Assembly: GCA_003008705.1 (NCBI GenBank)
Contig: PDUO01000050.1
Span: forward strand, 285,286-349,285
Direction of reading: 5' to 3'
Length of the DNA: 64,000 bases
DNA from: Pezicula radicicola
Lineage: Eukaryota; Ascomycota; Leotiomycetes; Helotiales; Dermateaceae
The position numbers and the translations under genes are program-made. The notes under the pieces are model-generated. The model ran no database searches and was not told where the DNA came from. It was given only the letters and a program-made list of their open reading frames with translations. Positions 11,646 through 23,048 of the stretch are shown piece after piece. The stretch's first letter is position 1. Every line of letters starts with the position of its first letter.

Positions 11646-12495
11646 GATCACGTGTATAAAAAATCACGTGCAGAAAGAGTGTATAGTAGGTCTGCACTTC
11701 GACGAGGTGTTTGCAAGATGGCTGAAAGGGGAAGGAAAAGTAGCGCTTTTATAACAGCTCCGATACTGGTTGATATTAATGCTAAACTGACTGGCTTTCC
11801 TTATCATTGTGTTGGGAAATTGATTGGAAACCATTTGGATGTTCAGGCTATGCCCAAAGAGGAAGATCGGGGTGACCAGTGGCGCAGCAAACACCAAGCT
11901 GGGAATTACTATGTGCTTCTGAGGGGATTTATATCTTCGTATCAAATCTGAGCGAAACTATTTGGTCGAAATAGCTGCCGAGAATGGCAGCTTCTCAAAC
12001 AGCCGTTCTTCCGTATTGCTTGTAAGCATTTCTAAAAAGTACCCGTCTCGCGCTCCACCTTGTCAGTCTATATCATTTGCATAGATTACATATTTGCCCT
12101 TAGCCTCGCAGGTGGCGTTTGACCATAGCCGAGCAAGAAAATGAGGATCATGGCTAAGGGCAGTATCGTTTTGTTCGCGTCCAGAGCCCGGCTTTCGTTC
12201 TCTGTGAAGCAAATCAGTCAACCTCCTGATTTACTAGAGGCTGGCGATGTCTCGGCTTTGTCGATGTACGAAGGTAACATCCTGCAATATAAGTGATGTT
12301 GTAGTAATCCGAGGCAAAACTTCCTTGAGCATATTTGCCGTGAACCTTCCTTATCCCTTTGTTAGATAGATGAGATCCACCTCTAAAAACTCTTAACGAC
12401 CTTTTAATGAGTATGATGTTTGGTGGCATCCCGTCCCCAGCAAATGACTTTTTTGCTTTCGGTAAAAGACCTAATTGTCCGTCCTTCTTCTTTAC
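11646..12495. promoter_or_regulatory. Upstream region of the ammonium transporter
   Basis: About 850 bp hold the transporter promoter and the 3' flank of the Zn2Cys6 gene. Overlapping short frames on both strands show no family motif. Confidence 0.5.
11800..11806 (-). promoter_or_regulatory. Possible GATA-factor site (TGATAAG on minus strand)
   Basis: The plus strand reads CTTATCA, giving TGATAAG on the coding strand of the ammonium transporter, about 155 bp before its ATG. This fits the HGATAR site bound by AreA/Nit2 nitrogen regulators, which control Mep genes in other ascomycetes. A single short site can occur by chance. Confidence 0.3.
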
Positions 12496-13842
12496 CTAGA
12501 ACAGGCAGGTTTGATTGGAAATATCACTGAAATAGGCCCACCAACTCGATTCCAAAAATCGAGGGTCACAGTCCATCTTTCTCCATTGCCCTTCAAGAAA
12601 TTGATCCAGTGAGCGAAGACTCCCAAACGACAGATACGTAGCCGAATGAGCAATGCTTTGCCGAATTTCTTGTCTTTGTTCATCCAGCATACTATGAGAT
12701 CCAACAATGAGCAAAGGAAAAAGGATGCAATGATGCAGATTTGCTGTCAGAGTTGTGCCGGTGATGACTTCCATACAAGCTGAGATTGCCTGCTGAACGA
12801 GTGGGTGATCTACAGTGAGGCCACTGAGTGCTCGGTAAAGATATATTGACGCTGCATAGCGATAAACCGAGCAGAATGAAAACCATCCAGCAGCCTCCAG
12901 ACCATCCTCTTCAACACCCGGTCGATAAGTTGTCTGTTGCTCCAAAGCCATCTGGATTGAAAGTAAAACGCCAATAGGAGTGGTGTTTTGAGAGTGGCGA
13001 ACTTCGTGGCCAAGCGTGGCCAGCTGCGAGAAAATAGCCATCGTCTCGAGGAAGTTGTCGTCAGGCTTTACGTTTCCCCACCATGGTTCGCAGTTACCAA
13101 ATTCCGCCCACAAAGATGCTTCCAGAAAGGGTTGTTCACCGATAAGCAGGGAGTGAGTAAGATCCATGGTTGCGAATATTGAGAGCATGAATATGGGGAG
13201 TTCGTACTTGGTCTGAAGAATGCCAGGAACTCCACCCCATTGGCTCAATATCGCCTTGCCGCCAACAATGTGATGATGGGCTGCTGAGTCATCTGTATTT
13301 TGTTGCTCGATCATCCCGTCCAGAATACAAAGGAGAACATTCGCCAAGAACAACGAGTTGTTGACTTCATCGGAATGGCTTCCAGAAAGATTCTTCCTAA
13401 ACATGCGGATAGCATGCTTGCGGTCCTGGGATTTCGACATCGAAGATTCATTATCTGGGAAACCAGCATTGCGATAAGTCTGGTGAGCTGTCCCAACGGC
13501 AACAATTGACTGAAGCAGTAATGGGTCTCCAGCCAGACTTGCCAAGTTGACGCGAGGTATAGTATTAGAGATATTGAAGCGGGGAAGCAGCTCATTCTCG
13601 AAATACATGAGATGATGGTCGCTGTTCTGGCGTGGAATTGGAGAGCGACTGAGAGGGATCTTCTGGCCAGCCAGACGTCCTCGAGATGCGACACAGTCAG
13701 TCCATTTCAGGCGTACCTTCCCATAGTCGCAGACGCGTCCGGTGCTTATGCATTTGCTGCATGAGGGTTGCGAGAGATCACAAATGACTCGGCGTTCTTT
13801 GCAGGCCCAGCAAGAGCCTTCAACGGTTCGGATACGTGGCAT
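12496..13842 (-). CDS. Zn2Cys6 transcription factor
   Basis: A single exon encodes about 448 residues from the ATG at 13842; the upstream in-frame TTG is not a credible start. Six cysteines near the N-terminus (CWAC...C...C SKC...C) form the fungal binuclear zinc cluster, and a C-terminal region with FENELLPRF and later hydrophobic helices fits the fungal-specific regulator domain of the Fungal_trans_2 type. It should be a nuclear DNA-binding regulator. It is transcribed away from the AlaX-type gene, with about 560 bp between their starts, and lies upstream of the ammonium transporter on the same strand. No target can be deduced. Confidence 0.9.
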   Translation of the reverse strand: MPRIRTVEGSCWACKERRVICDLSQPSCSKCISTGRVCDYGKVRLKWTDCVASRGRLAGQKIPLSRSPIPRQNSDHHLMYFENELLPRFNISNTIPRVNLASLAGDPLLLQSIVAVGTAHQTYRNAGFPDNESSMSKSQDRKHAIRMFRKNLSGSHSDEVNNSLFLANVLLCILDGMIEQQNTDDSAAHHHIVGGKAILSQWGGVPGILQTKYELPIFMLSIFATMDLTHSLLIGEQPFLEASLWAEFGNCEPWWGNVKPDDNFLETMAIFSQLATLGHEVRHSQNTTPIGVLLSIQMALEQQTTYRPGVEEDGLEAAGWFSFCSVYRYAASIYLYRALSGLTVDHPLVQQAISACMEVITGTTLTANLHHCILFPLLIVGSHSMLDEQRQEIRQSIAHSATYLSFGSLRSLDQFLEGQWRKMDCDPRFLESSWWAYFSDISNQTCLF

Positions 13843-14401
13843 GCTAGCAATTGGGATGAAGGTCAACCCAGAGTGGGATACATGGCTATGATAAATGATG
13901 GAAATCCGACTGGAATGCTTGAGAAAGAACGTCGTTGGAAATAGATTCTTGGAGAACAGACTTCACTTTGAGACTTATCGCGTTGGGGTAAAGATAAGAG
14001 CCTTGGCATTGGCCAGAGCGGAACCTATTGATTAACCACGTGATATTATAGAGCACGTGAGTCTATGGAACCTTGTGAGGTGGATTTTAGACGTGACTTT
14101 CTTGTGACTAGCTACAGGACTCTAATGACAAGTCTCAAGCTGTATAATAAGATATGACTCACTTATCTGGATTGTTAAGCAAAACGCAGCAGATGGAAGT
14201 TCGCTTAAATAGGGGGGCGAGTATATGTCGTTGGCAGGGCGCTGGCTCACCGCCTTAGGCAATTCTTTGATACATGATCAACTTTTCTCCCACTTCTTGA
14301 CTGCAGAACCGCAAAGCACAAGAAAATCTCTTATTCCCGAGTACCTTTGTCGTAGTAAGTGAGAGTGCTATTGTATCATGCGTAACTAACTCATGCAACA
14401 G
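13843..14401. promoter_or_regulatory. Divergent promoter region with a 5'UTR intron
   Basis: This stretch separates the Zn2Cys6 gene (minus) from the AlaX-type gene (plus). A good intron, GTAAGT at 14355 with a TAACTAAC branch site and CAACAG acceptor, ends exactly one base before the AlaX ATG. It is therefore probably a 5'UTR intron. Confidence 0.6.
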
Positions 14402-15223
14402 ATGTCTGCACGCACAAAGCTAGTCTATATGCAAAGTGGGGAACTGCGCCAGTACCTCAGCAAAGTCATCTCAATCAGCCCCGTATCATCGCTTCCGGAA
14501 GCAGATCAGTCCCTCGTCAAAGGAGTATCTGAAGAAGACCATGCATTAATTACCGATGAAACAATATTCTACGTCCAAGGCGGTGGGCAGCCAACGGACA
14601 CAGGCACTATTGTCCCTTCGATAAAAGAGAACATTACTTTCGAAGTCAACTCAGTACGGCATCCAGCCATCGGTGGTCAAATCCTTCACTTTGGTCGCTT
14701 TAAACCCTCGCTGGCTGAAGGTTTAAAGGTCTTTACTGAAGGCCAAGAAATTAAACAGAGCATCGATGCCGAGAAACGAGATCTCTATTCCCGCCTTCAT
14801 ACAGCTGGACACATCCTTGGTCTAGCAATCAACGCTCTCTCGCGGGAAGGTGTCCTACCGCCATTAACAGAATCGAAAGCCTCGCATTACCCAGACAGCG
14901 CAGCCGTTGAATTCGGGGGCTTAATCGAAGGAAAGCATAAAGATGCGATTCAAGCAAAGACAGATGAGTTTGTGAGGGGTGCGAGCAAGGTTAATATTCA
15001 TTGGTGGCCAATGGAGAGGTTGTTGAAGGATTGTACGGGTGTTACTGAGGGGTTTGAGTTACCTGATGGAGAGACTATGGGTAGGGTTGTGGAGATGGAG
15101 GGGTTGGGTGCTTATCCTTGTGGAGGCACTCATGTCACTGACTGCAGTTTGGTGGGGAAAATTGAGGTTAGGAAGATTGCGAGAAGTAAGGGAATTAGTC
15201 GGGTGTCTTATAAGGTTTCGTAG
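14402..15223 (+). CDS. Alanyl-tRNA editing protein, AlaX type
   Basis: One coding exon of 273 residues starting MSARTKLVY. Zinc-site motifs of the tRNA synthetase second additional domain are seen: HTAGH at mid-protein and CGGTH near the C-terminus. The N-terminal part contains the TIFYVQGGGQPTDTG stretch shared with the alanyl-tRNA synthetase editing domain. Free-standing AlaX proteins hydrolyse mischarged Ser- or Gly-tRNA(Ala) in trans in the cytosol. The ATG at 14402 is chosen because a clear 3' splice site ends right before it and the upstream ATG leads quickly to a stop. The length fits stand-alone AlaX proteins and no synthetase core is attached. Confidence 0.92.
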   Translation: MSARTKLVYMQSGELRQYLSKVISISPVSSLPEADQSLVKGVSEEDHALITDETIFYVQGGGQPTDTGTIVPSIKENITFEVNSVRHPAIGGQILHFGRFKPSLAEGLKVFTEGQEIKQSIDAEKRDLYSRLHTAGHILGLAINALSREGVLPPLTESKASHYPDSAAVEFGGLIEGKHKDAIQAKTDEFVRGASKVNIHWWPMERLLKDCTGVTEGFELPDGETMGRVVEMEGLGAYPCGGTHVTDCSLVGKIEVRKIARSKGISRVSYKVS

Positions 15224-16421
15224 TTGGGATTGTATAAGACATTTTAGATTAGAATCAATAGACGAATAGAAATGCTCTTACAATGACAAAATAAGTTTTC
15301 ATTTACTTGGGTAAATTAATTGACGTGTAAAAGTATACAGTAGCTGTCACATAGGAATATATGCTCTTTTATTTACCTTACGTAACAGACTAATTTGGGT
15401 AAGTAACTTATACTGGGGTCTGGTATTTACTCTAGACCCTGTCACAACTCGCTTTATTAATCTTCTCCCCAAAAAAGACAAACTCGCTAAAGAATTGCAC
15501 ACAACAGATTCTACTAAACATGCATCGTGAAGAACGATTACACTACCTGAATTACACTGTTTTTCACCCTACCCACTAGATGCTGCAAAGTTCTTTGATG
15601 TACACGGGTGGTATTGTACCACAATACTTCACAATAAAATTCTCAAAAATAGTTCGTAAAAGTAAGGTAGTTGTCGCAGCTTCAATGTCTAAAATTAAGC
15701 AGTTAAAAACGTAAATTGATCAACAAATCTACTACTCCTTTTTCAGTCCTAGAGAATAGTATAAATGAATTATGTCCTTAAGAGTCATTTGTTTAAAAAG
15801 AAGGAAAGGGAGAAATGAGTTTGCTTTTGTCTTTGTGCTAGGTACCTGCCTTAGGTCAATAACAATACTCCCAGGAAATAACCTTTAAAGTCCTATATTT
15901 TGCTACACTAAGTAAAAACAAACACTCCTATAATATGTCACTATCCACTACCAAATTTGTACTGCCTCTTATCTCTCCAAAAATCTCTATCAAGAAACAC
16001 ATCTAATAGCAATCTATGTAACCTAAGTTCTCCAAGCTGAAAATAGCCCGAAGTGAACATAGGAGTGAAAAAAGTGCCCAATTTATTTACTGTATCAAAT
16101 TAACTAGCAACTTCAAGTCATATCTCTAAAAAGCCAAAATACTTTTAAGGATTTTCACGCAATCAAATCCATCTAAGCGACAGTCCATTCAACGCTACTA
16201 ACAGACAAAAATAACGAAAACCAACAAAAGAAACCCTACAACATCAACAACCCTAAGAGTTTAAACCCCGAAAAGAAAATGAAAGTATGTACTATAAGTA
16301 CCATCACAGACAGCAGCAGCTTGCATCGACCAGTATATTCCAGCACTACAGCCGATATCTCCAAAAACCATTCATTCCACCCAAAAACTAATTTCCCAAG
16401 AAAAGAAAAAGAAAAAAAAAA
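15224..16421. other. Intergenic, AT-rich
   Basis: About 1.2 kb between convergent gene ends. I see no frame with a family motif and no tRNA. Short TTACTTGGGTAA-like motifs recur near 15300-15430. Confidence 0.6.
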
Positions 16422-19400
16422 TCAGGAATCAAAAATCGCCCCAAAAGCAGGAATCCCCCTACTCTCCATAGCATAAACCACCAACTGGGTTAACTTCTTA
16501 TTAGAAATAACACAAACAGCCTCAGCACCGCTCTCTCTCAACAACTGATAAGTAATAGCAACCATATCAGGCCTACCCTGCGTTTTCGTATTATGAATAA
16601 CAGCATTCGGATCCGCTTCTTTAATAGCACCGATTATCTCACTACCGAATGTTTTTTCCGGGTGTGGTGTTGACCAGAAGATACGTACTGGAACCCTTTT
16701 AGCGTAGATGACTGGAAGGCATGGTCCGATTCCCGAACCTGTTGCTACTAGGACGATGCTTTTAAATAGAGGTGCGATTCGTAGGACGCCGCATGCTGGA
16801 ATACCACGTACCCAAATCTTAGTTGGTGCTCTCTGGATTTGTCGGGATGTCCAGTCTCCTGCATTGGATACCAGAACTGAAAACTCCTTCTCGTTTGGTT
16901 TAGCGATTGTTGCAAAAGCATGCCATTCAATGAGTGGCCGTTCCGAAAGTCGGATTGCTGTTCCGACAATTGCGGTCGTGTAGTTGAGATAAATCCTAAC
17001 CGCATGACCTGAAAGAACCTCGGATCGGATTTCAACTTTTCGGAGGCGGAGCCAGGGTAAAATCACGCTGATTGTTGCTATTCCTAGGAGCCAGAAGCCT
17101 GGACTTCTGGCTAGTGCTAGGCCTAGGGGTGTGCGGCCACGGAGGCTGTCAGTGATGATGACTGTTTGAACCCAGAAGAGAGCTAGAGCTGTCCATCCAG
17201 CAAAGCGGTGAACCATCTCGAATCTGTTGTGGAACTTCATACGAAATTTTGGGTGTGCTGAAGATGCTACAGAGACAAGAAGTGCAACCAAAAGCCAAGA
17301 AATCAAGAGGACTGCGGGACTCCTGTTTGTTACTGTTGCCGCAATAGTGAAAATAACAAACCAGATCGTGGAAGCAACAGCACAGCCGCTGTGTAAACCG
17401 CCGATGTGGTAGACCTTGGCGCAGTTTCTTCTCAGCCACATCGGTGCAGACGTTGGAACGGAACAGGCGATTGTAAATAGAGCATTGATGACGTAGTCTT
17501 GCCTCATGAGAACAGCCGTTGCCAAGTTGGCAGCTACTGCAGTTGATATGTTCTGGAGACCTTTTCCTTGTTCCCCGAATTTGAATATACAAGCGACTGC
17601 CACCATATTTGCGACAAAGACGAAGAAAAATAGTCGGCGATAAAGGGTTAAGATTCGACGCCGCAGTGCTCTGAGTCCATGGATGCTCTTCTTCTCTGGT
17701 AGAATGAATTTCTCCTGATAAATGCTGCTTGATGATGAGGAAGTCAAGGATCCGGCTACGGGCATTATAGTTGTTGTGACGTGTGACTTTGGCTTTTCCG
17801 AGAGTTTTACCGCTACTGGCAGTGGGATTGAGACGGCTTTAAGTGGCATCGCAACCGCTACAGAACTTAAGAGCGATCTTTTGTCAACCTTCCCGTTCGG
17901 GGTCATTGGTAGATTCTCCCGATAGACGAAGTTAGTCGGAACAGCGTAGTACGGTTGTCGCATTTCTACGACAAACCTTACTGCTATCTCATCGACATAT
18001 GCTGGACCAGAATAGAAGCCCCAAAGTACATTATCACTGAAGATGGCACAAGCCTTGGTAACACCAGTTGTTTGCTTGAACCTTATCAGCTTTCTATTCG
18101 CCAATTAAGCGACTGGAAACTTACCTCCATGGAAGCAGACACGCTATCAAGTTCAACACGGAACCCCTATTCTCAATTAGTGTCTCCCTTGAATATAATG
18201 CAGAATTGTTAAAATTTACCTTGATCTTAACTTGATCATCGACTCTCCCATCATGGGCTATCGAACCATCGGGCCGCCAATGGCATAAATCTCCAGTATT
18301 AAACATTACCGTTCTTCATTCCAATGTCAGCATGCATCGTGTGAATTATAGTTATTAGATCTCTTACCCATTGCTGGTAAACTTGTCGAACTTATATCTG
18401 GAGGAAGTGAGCACTGGCAAATTCACATAGCCACGTGAAACTGCTGCTCCTCCGACCCACATAAGGCCAATTTGACCTGTAGGAACGAGGTTTTCGTTCT
18501 CATCCAAAATATAAACAGTCGTGTTTGGTATCGGTTTACCAATGGAAAGTTCTGTGCCAATTTGATGCCTGTGCATAGTGTTAACAATTGTAACCTCAGT
18601 AGGACCACAGCAGTTCCAGAAAGTGGCTTGTTGTTCCCAGTCATCGGCAAGACTTTTGGGAGTTAGCAAAATGATTGTTTAAGTGTTTTGGTATCGCTTA
18701 CGAGCTTGGGCAGGGTTCGCCTGCAACAGCAACTACCTTTATATTGGGATAGTCTTTGCGAAGAAAAGTTCCGAGGATTGTTGGCGTAGAGATCACAGTA
18801 TGCGCCTGTATCTTGTCAGGACAAGCTATATTCAATAACAATACAACTCGTAGAAAATTCCAAATGAGATCATGATTCACTTCGAATTTGGCAAAGTAAG
18901 TCGCTTGACTTATCACTCACTTGGCTTAAGTATTCCCACATAGGATTAAGCGATCTTAAACTCGTCGGCATAGAAAGTACTTACCCGTTTTAATACCGGT
19001 TTCCATTCAGATGTGCGCATTAGCAGAGTACCACCATTTACCAAGGTTCCCAGTATCTCCCACTGGCCTGGATTTATTGCAGCATTAGTGAACGCTCCGT
19101 ACTCAGGAATATATTTTCGGAGTGCGCTTACCCATATCAAAAGAAACAGAAAGTAATTGGGCTACCGGTGTGCCTATTTGGATATTCAAATTTCCTGGGG
19201 AATTACAGAGCAAATTCGTTACGTTGCCATGGGACACATCGACACCTTTTGGAGTACCAGTACTTCCTAGAGGACGTTAAATCAGTTAAACATTTCAAAA
19301 CTCGAGTTCACTCACCTGATGTATAAATCACATATGCTCCGTCAGTCATATTGACATCTACTTCTGGTCTCGTACAAAAGTCTCCCGGACTTCCTGTGGA

Positions 19401-19883
19401 TGCCTCCAGAACTAAAATCTGAGATGCTGGGTTGACAAGCTTTTGTACCTTATTGTGGAACTTTTCGAGGCACAACACAAATGGCGCTTTCACGTCTTCG
19501 AAAATGTGTTGCATAGCCGTCTCGGCTGTGATTTTTCCATCAAGGGGAACATACTGACAGCCACATTTCAAGATTGCTAGTATAGCAATGACCATAGGTA
19601 GTGATCGTTGGACAACCAAGCAGACTCTCTGTCGAGGTTGTAGACCTTTTGATATAAGAGTGTTTGCGAGGGTGTTTGCCTTTAACTCGAGCTGCTCGTA
19701 GGTAAGACTCTGGCCATCGTGTTCGACGGCAACTACAGAAGGAAAACGATCTGCAATACTCTCGAAGTTTGGGTGAATAAGAGGCTTTGACACAGGAACG
19801 TAGGTGCCGCGGCTAAATTGGTTGACGAGAGTCTTCTCTTGAAGACTGAGACCGTCTAGGGGATGCAAGGTAGAGAAAGTCAT
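16422..19883 (-). CDS. tmpB: TmpB-like adenylating membrane flavoprotein
   Basis: Eight exons: 19316-19883, 19132-19266, 18985-19067, 18702-18805, 18368-18652, 18220-18313, 18125-18166 and 16422-18074. They sum to 2,964 nt, 987 residues, all frames joining. The N-terminal half is an NRPS-type adenylation domain: YTSGSTGTPKGV, GPTEVT, the MFNTGDL core, GRVDDQVKIKG and the NGKVDK lysine motif. No carrier-domain serine motif follows; the chain goes into several membrane helices and a C-terminal FAD/NAD-binding ferric-reductase-like module with a GSGIGPCLPV nucleotide motif. This architecture matches Aspergillus nidulans TmpB, the larger homolog of TmpA, which affects a conidiation signal. Likely role: activate an acid and transform it at a membrane. 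The third intron is unusually long (about 180 nt). Confidence 0.85.
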
Positions 19884-21665
19884 TGGGGATGGTAGTTATC
19901 GGAGAGAACTTTGTAGTCCAAAATAGGGAAAGAACGTTAGATGGCGCTGGAAAGAAATTAAAAAGATGAACTTGGCCATGATATATGTGTTCTCTCGCTT
20001 TCAGCGCCAGAGAAAAATGAAAGGGCTCCTGGTCAAAATTGCCAGGCATGTCAAGCATTCCATCTGTGATTGGGAATCTTGCCGGAGAATACGTCTATCA
20101 AATCGCACTCCGCAGCAATGAGGGACCATGTCAATTGATAGACTAGAAAGGTCATCCTTGCGATGATATTCAAGCCGACATCGGGAGACGACGAAGACTG
20201 GAGCCTACGTTGACAGATCGAGCAATATTCCCGTATTGTAACGGCTGCCAATTAATTTAAAATGGGCAGGTAGTGTGCGACAATCCAGAAGCTGCATGAT
20301 CTGTTTAAGTGTCCTGTTCTGTCTCCGTGGCGAAAGAAGAAATAATTAACCTGAAGGAGTACATTTGGATGAGACGGGTGGCCTTTCTTTCACAGTAGAA
20401 GCCGGACGAGGCTGAAAAAAGAAGGAGAGTAGCACCTGCCATAACTGCACGATACTGACATGGCTTTACCGCATAATATTCTAGTGTACCAAGTAGGTGA
20501 ATCGTGGGAAAATAACGGCTGGCCCAGCAAGCTGGTAAACCTAATTGTGACGAGTCGTTAATGTCTGTTCTATAGTCAGAACTCCAAGGGTGTATATATA
20601 GTCAAATAATGAATTCTACACCTGTCCTTTAGGACAAGGCAAAGTGGTCGAATAGTTAATTTACTTAACTGGTAGAGCGGCAGGTTAAGATAGATTATCC
20701 TCGAATAGTGAGATAATTAAAGAAACCTATCATTACAGTTAAAAATCAAATTAAGGTATTATTCGGTTTTAACGGATGTGGTTTTCTGCTAAAGAAAATA
20801 TAGAATTATTAAGGTTGCCGTGCTTGCCGAATATAGAGCCGGCTAGTTAGCGAATTACATGCTTTACTAGGGACTATTACACTAGCTATGGAACTTAAAA
20901 GTTCTATACTATAGCTAAGGGTTCGACCCCTATTCGAAAGAAGTTGCTCTATAGTTTTAAGGACGTAAGTAGGTAAATAGGTAGTAGTAAGTTAGTATTA
21001 GAAGGAAATATAAAAGGGTCTTGTTCTATGGTTAGAACTCTAAGGGTGTGTATATAGTTAAATAATGAATTGTATACCTGTCCTTCGGGAATTTACTCAA
21101 TTATGTTAGGTACAAAGTGTGGTAGAATCACAGGGTCACTCAGAACGGAAGGTCCCTCCGTACCAAGCTACATGTTAGGCTATTATTCTCTTCTGTACCT
21201 CCACCAGCCCCGTATATCTCTTTTTCCATAGTGGCTCGCTTCAATTTATGCTTCGAATTATGCTTAGACCCACCGGGACCCGCAAAGGATTCGGGATGGT
21301 GTGCAGCAAGAAAATCGGGGAAAGTGTGAAAGACTATGGATATATTGCAGATCGGGGATCATTGTTATTACAACTTGGTGTTTTTTACCCGGGTTGTTTT
21401 GTTTTGCCTTGATCCCTTATGTGTCACGCCAAACAAAAGGAAGCAGGTGCTTCGGAGTTTTTCAACTGCCGCCAAGTTTTATGGGCCTTCCTCACGCCAC
21501 TCTGGCAGAATTTGCTCAACTAGGAAGGAGGCCCGGCTTTAAGCGACGACAGGTGTATTGAGTAGATCTCAGAGTTTTAATAATTCCGTGCTTTTGCGCA
21601 ATATATTTCATCAATCTTACCCCTCTCTTCTTTTGTTTGTCTATCACACATTCAAGGTCGCTATC
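19884..21665. other. Intergenic with repeat relics
   Basis: The tmpB-like promoter lies at the left. A repeat-flanked relic occupies about 20565-21090, and the enoyl-CoA hydratase promoter lies at the right. No intact gene is seen. Confidence 0.6.
20565..21090. repeat. Decayed element with 68-bp direct repeats and tRNA-like boxes
   Basis: A stretch at 20565-20632 (GTTCTATAGTCAGAACTCCA onward) recurs at 21021-21090 with mainly transition differences, offset 456 bp. Between the copies lie AACTGGTAGAGCGGC near 20680, like a tRNA D-arm/A-box, and GGTTCGACCCC near 20923, like a B-box. It could be a small LTR-type or tRNA-derived element mutated by RIP. No coding frame is present. Confidence 0.55.
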
Positions 21666-23048
21666 ATGGAAAGTTCGTCAAAAACTTCGCTGGTAGAGGT
21701 TTCACATGATGAAGCTGTCGCGCTGGTGAAGATTAACCGACCCGAGAAGCGCAACGCTTTATCTCAGGAAACGATAGACAGCTTAATCCACGCCCTAGAA
21801 ACCGTCGAGAGCGACACCAAAATCAAGGTGGTTGTTTTGACCGGGAGCAAAACAGCTGGGCCGTTTTCAGGTGTGTTCAGTTTTAGTCTTATTTATCCAT
21901 TTTTGCAAAATGTTAAACGCGGAGAACTCTGAAATCTCTCGAAGCGCCCGGCCCAGGGGCAGTGGCCTTTGCTTTTTGATTTCCTTGATAATATCACTAA
22001 CTCTAATTTTCTTTTAGCCGGAGCAGACCTCAGTGAATTGTTGCACATTTCGACAGCTGAAGCTCACCGGATCCAGTATCTCAAAGATCTATCAGATGCG
22101 GTGACTTCCATGAGGAAGCCGATTATCGCGGCGGTTGCAGGTTATGCGGTAAGTGCCAAGTAGCCGAAAACGGCTTGCTCGCTTATTCTATGTTGGCTAC
22201 ATGCTAATATTCAAACATCAGCTTGGGGGAGGGTTTGAACTGGCGATGATGGTGTGATAAATTTTTCATTGCCATTTCTGAGAGGAAAGAAAGTTTTCGG
22301 CTTGATCTTCAGACCACAACTTACATTTCTAGTGCGATATCATATATTCAGCCGATGACGCTAAATTTGGCCTGCCAGAGGTGACTGTCGGTACCATTCC
22401 CGGGGCCGGTGGAACACGTAAGCAACATAATTTTTTGTTCTCATGTGCCGTTGAAACACTGTCTCACGACTCCAAGAGCATGTCTCAAGGCTCTTACTCT
22501 TGCTCTTCGAGGAAAACATAGTATTAATTTGTTGAAGAACGTCTTACTAGAGCTCTAGGCAAGCAAAAGGCATGTTTCGCCCATACATTTATTTATTACT
22601 TTTATTTGGACCACCAAATAATACTTGATACTGCTTACAGGCCCCTCACTAATCAGATATACTACCCACTGATAGGCAATGGACATGATCCTCACATCCT
22701 CTTCCCTCACAGGAAAACAACTTGAACAGTTTGGCTTGGTAGCACAAACATTCCCCGTAGATGAACTTCTACCTGCCGCGCTCGCAACAGCTCACACAAT
22801 TGCTTCCCGATCTTCTCCTGTTCTACAATTAGCTAAACAAGCAATACTTAATGGTAAAGCACCCTAAAAGCTGCCACTCGCTCAAGATATTTATCGTTAA
22901 CTTAACTTAATTAGCCGAGGAAACACATCTAGATACTGGCTTGAAGCTAGAGCGGAGTTTATACTACAGTTCATTCTCGCTTGAAGATCGAACTGAAGGA
23001 ATGTTAGCATTTGTGGAAAAGAGAAAACCTGTTTTTAAGGATAGGTAA
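21666..23048 (+). CDS. Enoyl-CoA hydratase/isomerase (crotonase family)
   Basis: Seven exons (21666-21870, 22018-22148, 22222-22251, 22333-22417, 22538-22569, 22676-22853, 22915-23048) total 795 nt, 264 residues. Crotonase landmarks are in order: [10 protein letters not shown], the oxyanion-hole residues in FSAGADL and [10 protein letters not shown], then [20 protein letters not shown] with the usual second glutamate. The length is typical. The protein should hydrate or isomerise 2-enoyl-CoA in mitochondria or peroxisomes. The intron after exon 5 begins with GC rather than GT (GCATGT at 22570), and only this choice joins GKQK to AMDMIL in frame. Exon 3 is only 30 nt. It is the first of a row of catabolic-looking genes. 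Its own acyl substrate is unknown. Confidence 0.88.

Noticed and set aside
20639..20720. Possible tRNA gene (AACTGGTAGAGCGGC)
   Set aside because: The D-arm-like piece has no matching acceptor stem or T-arm at the right distance; kept only as part of a decayed element.
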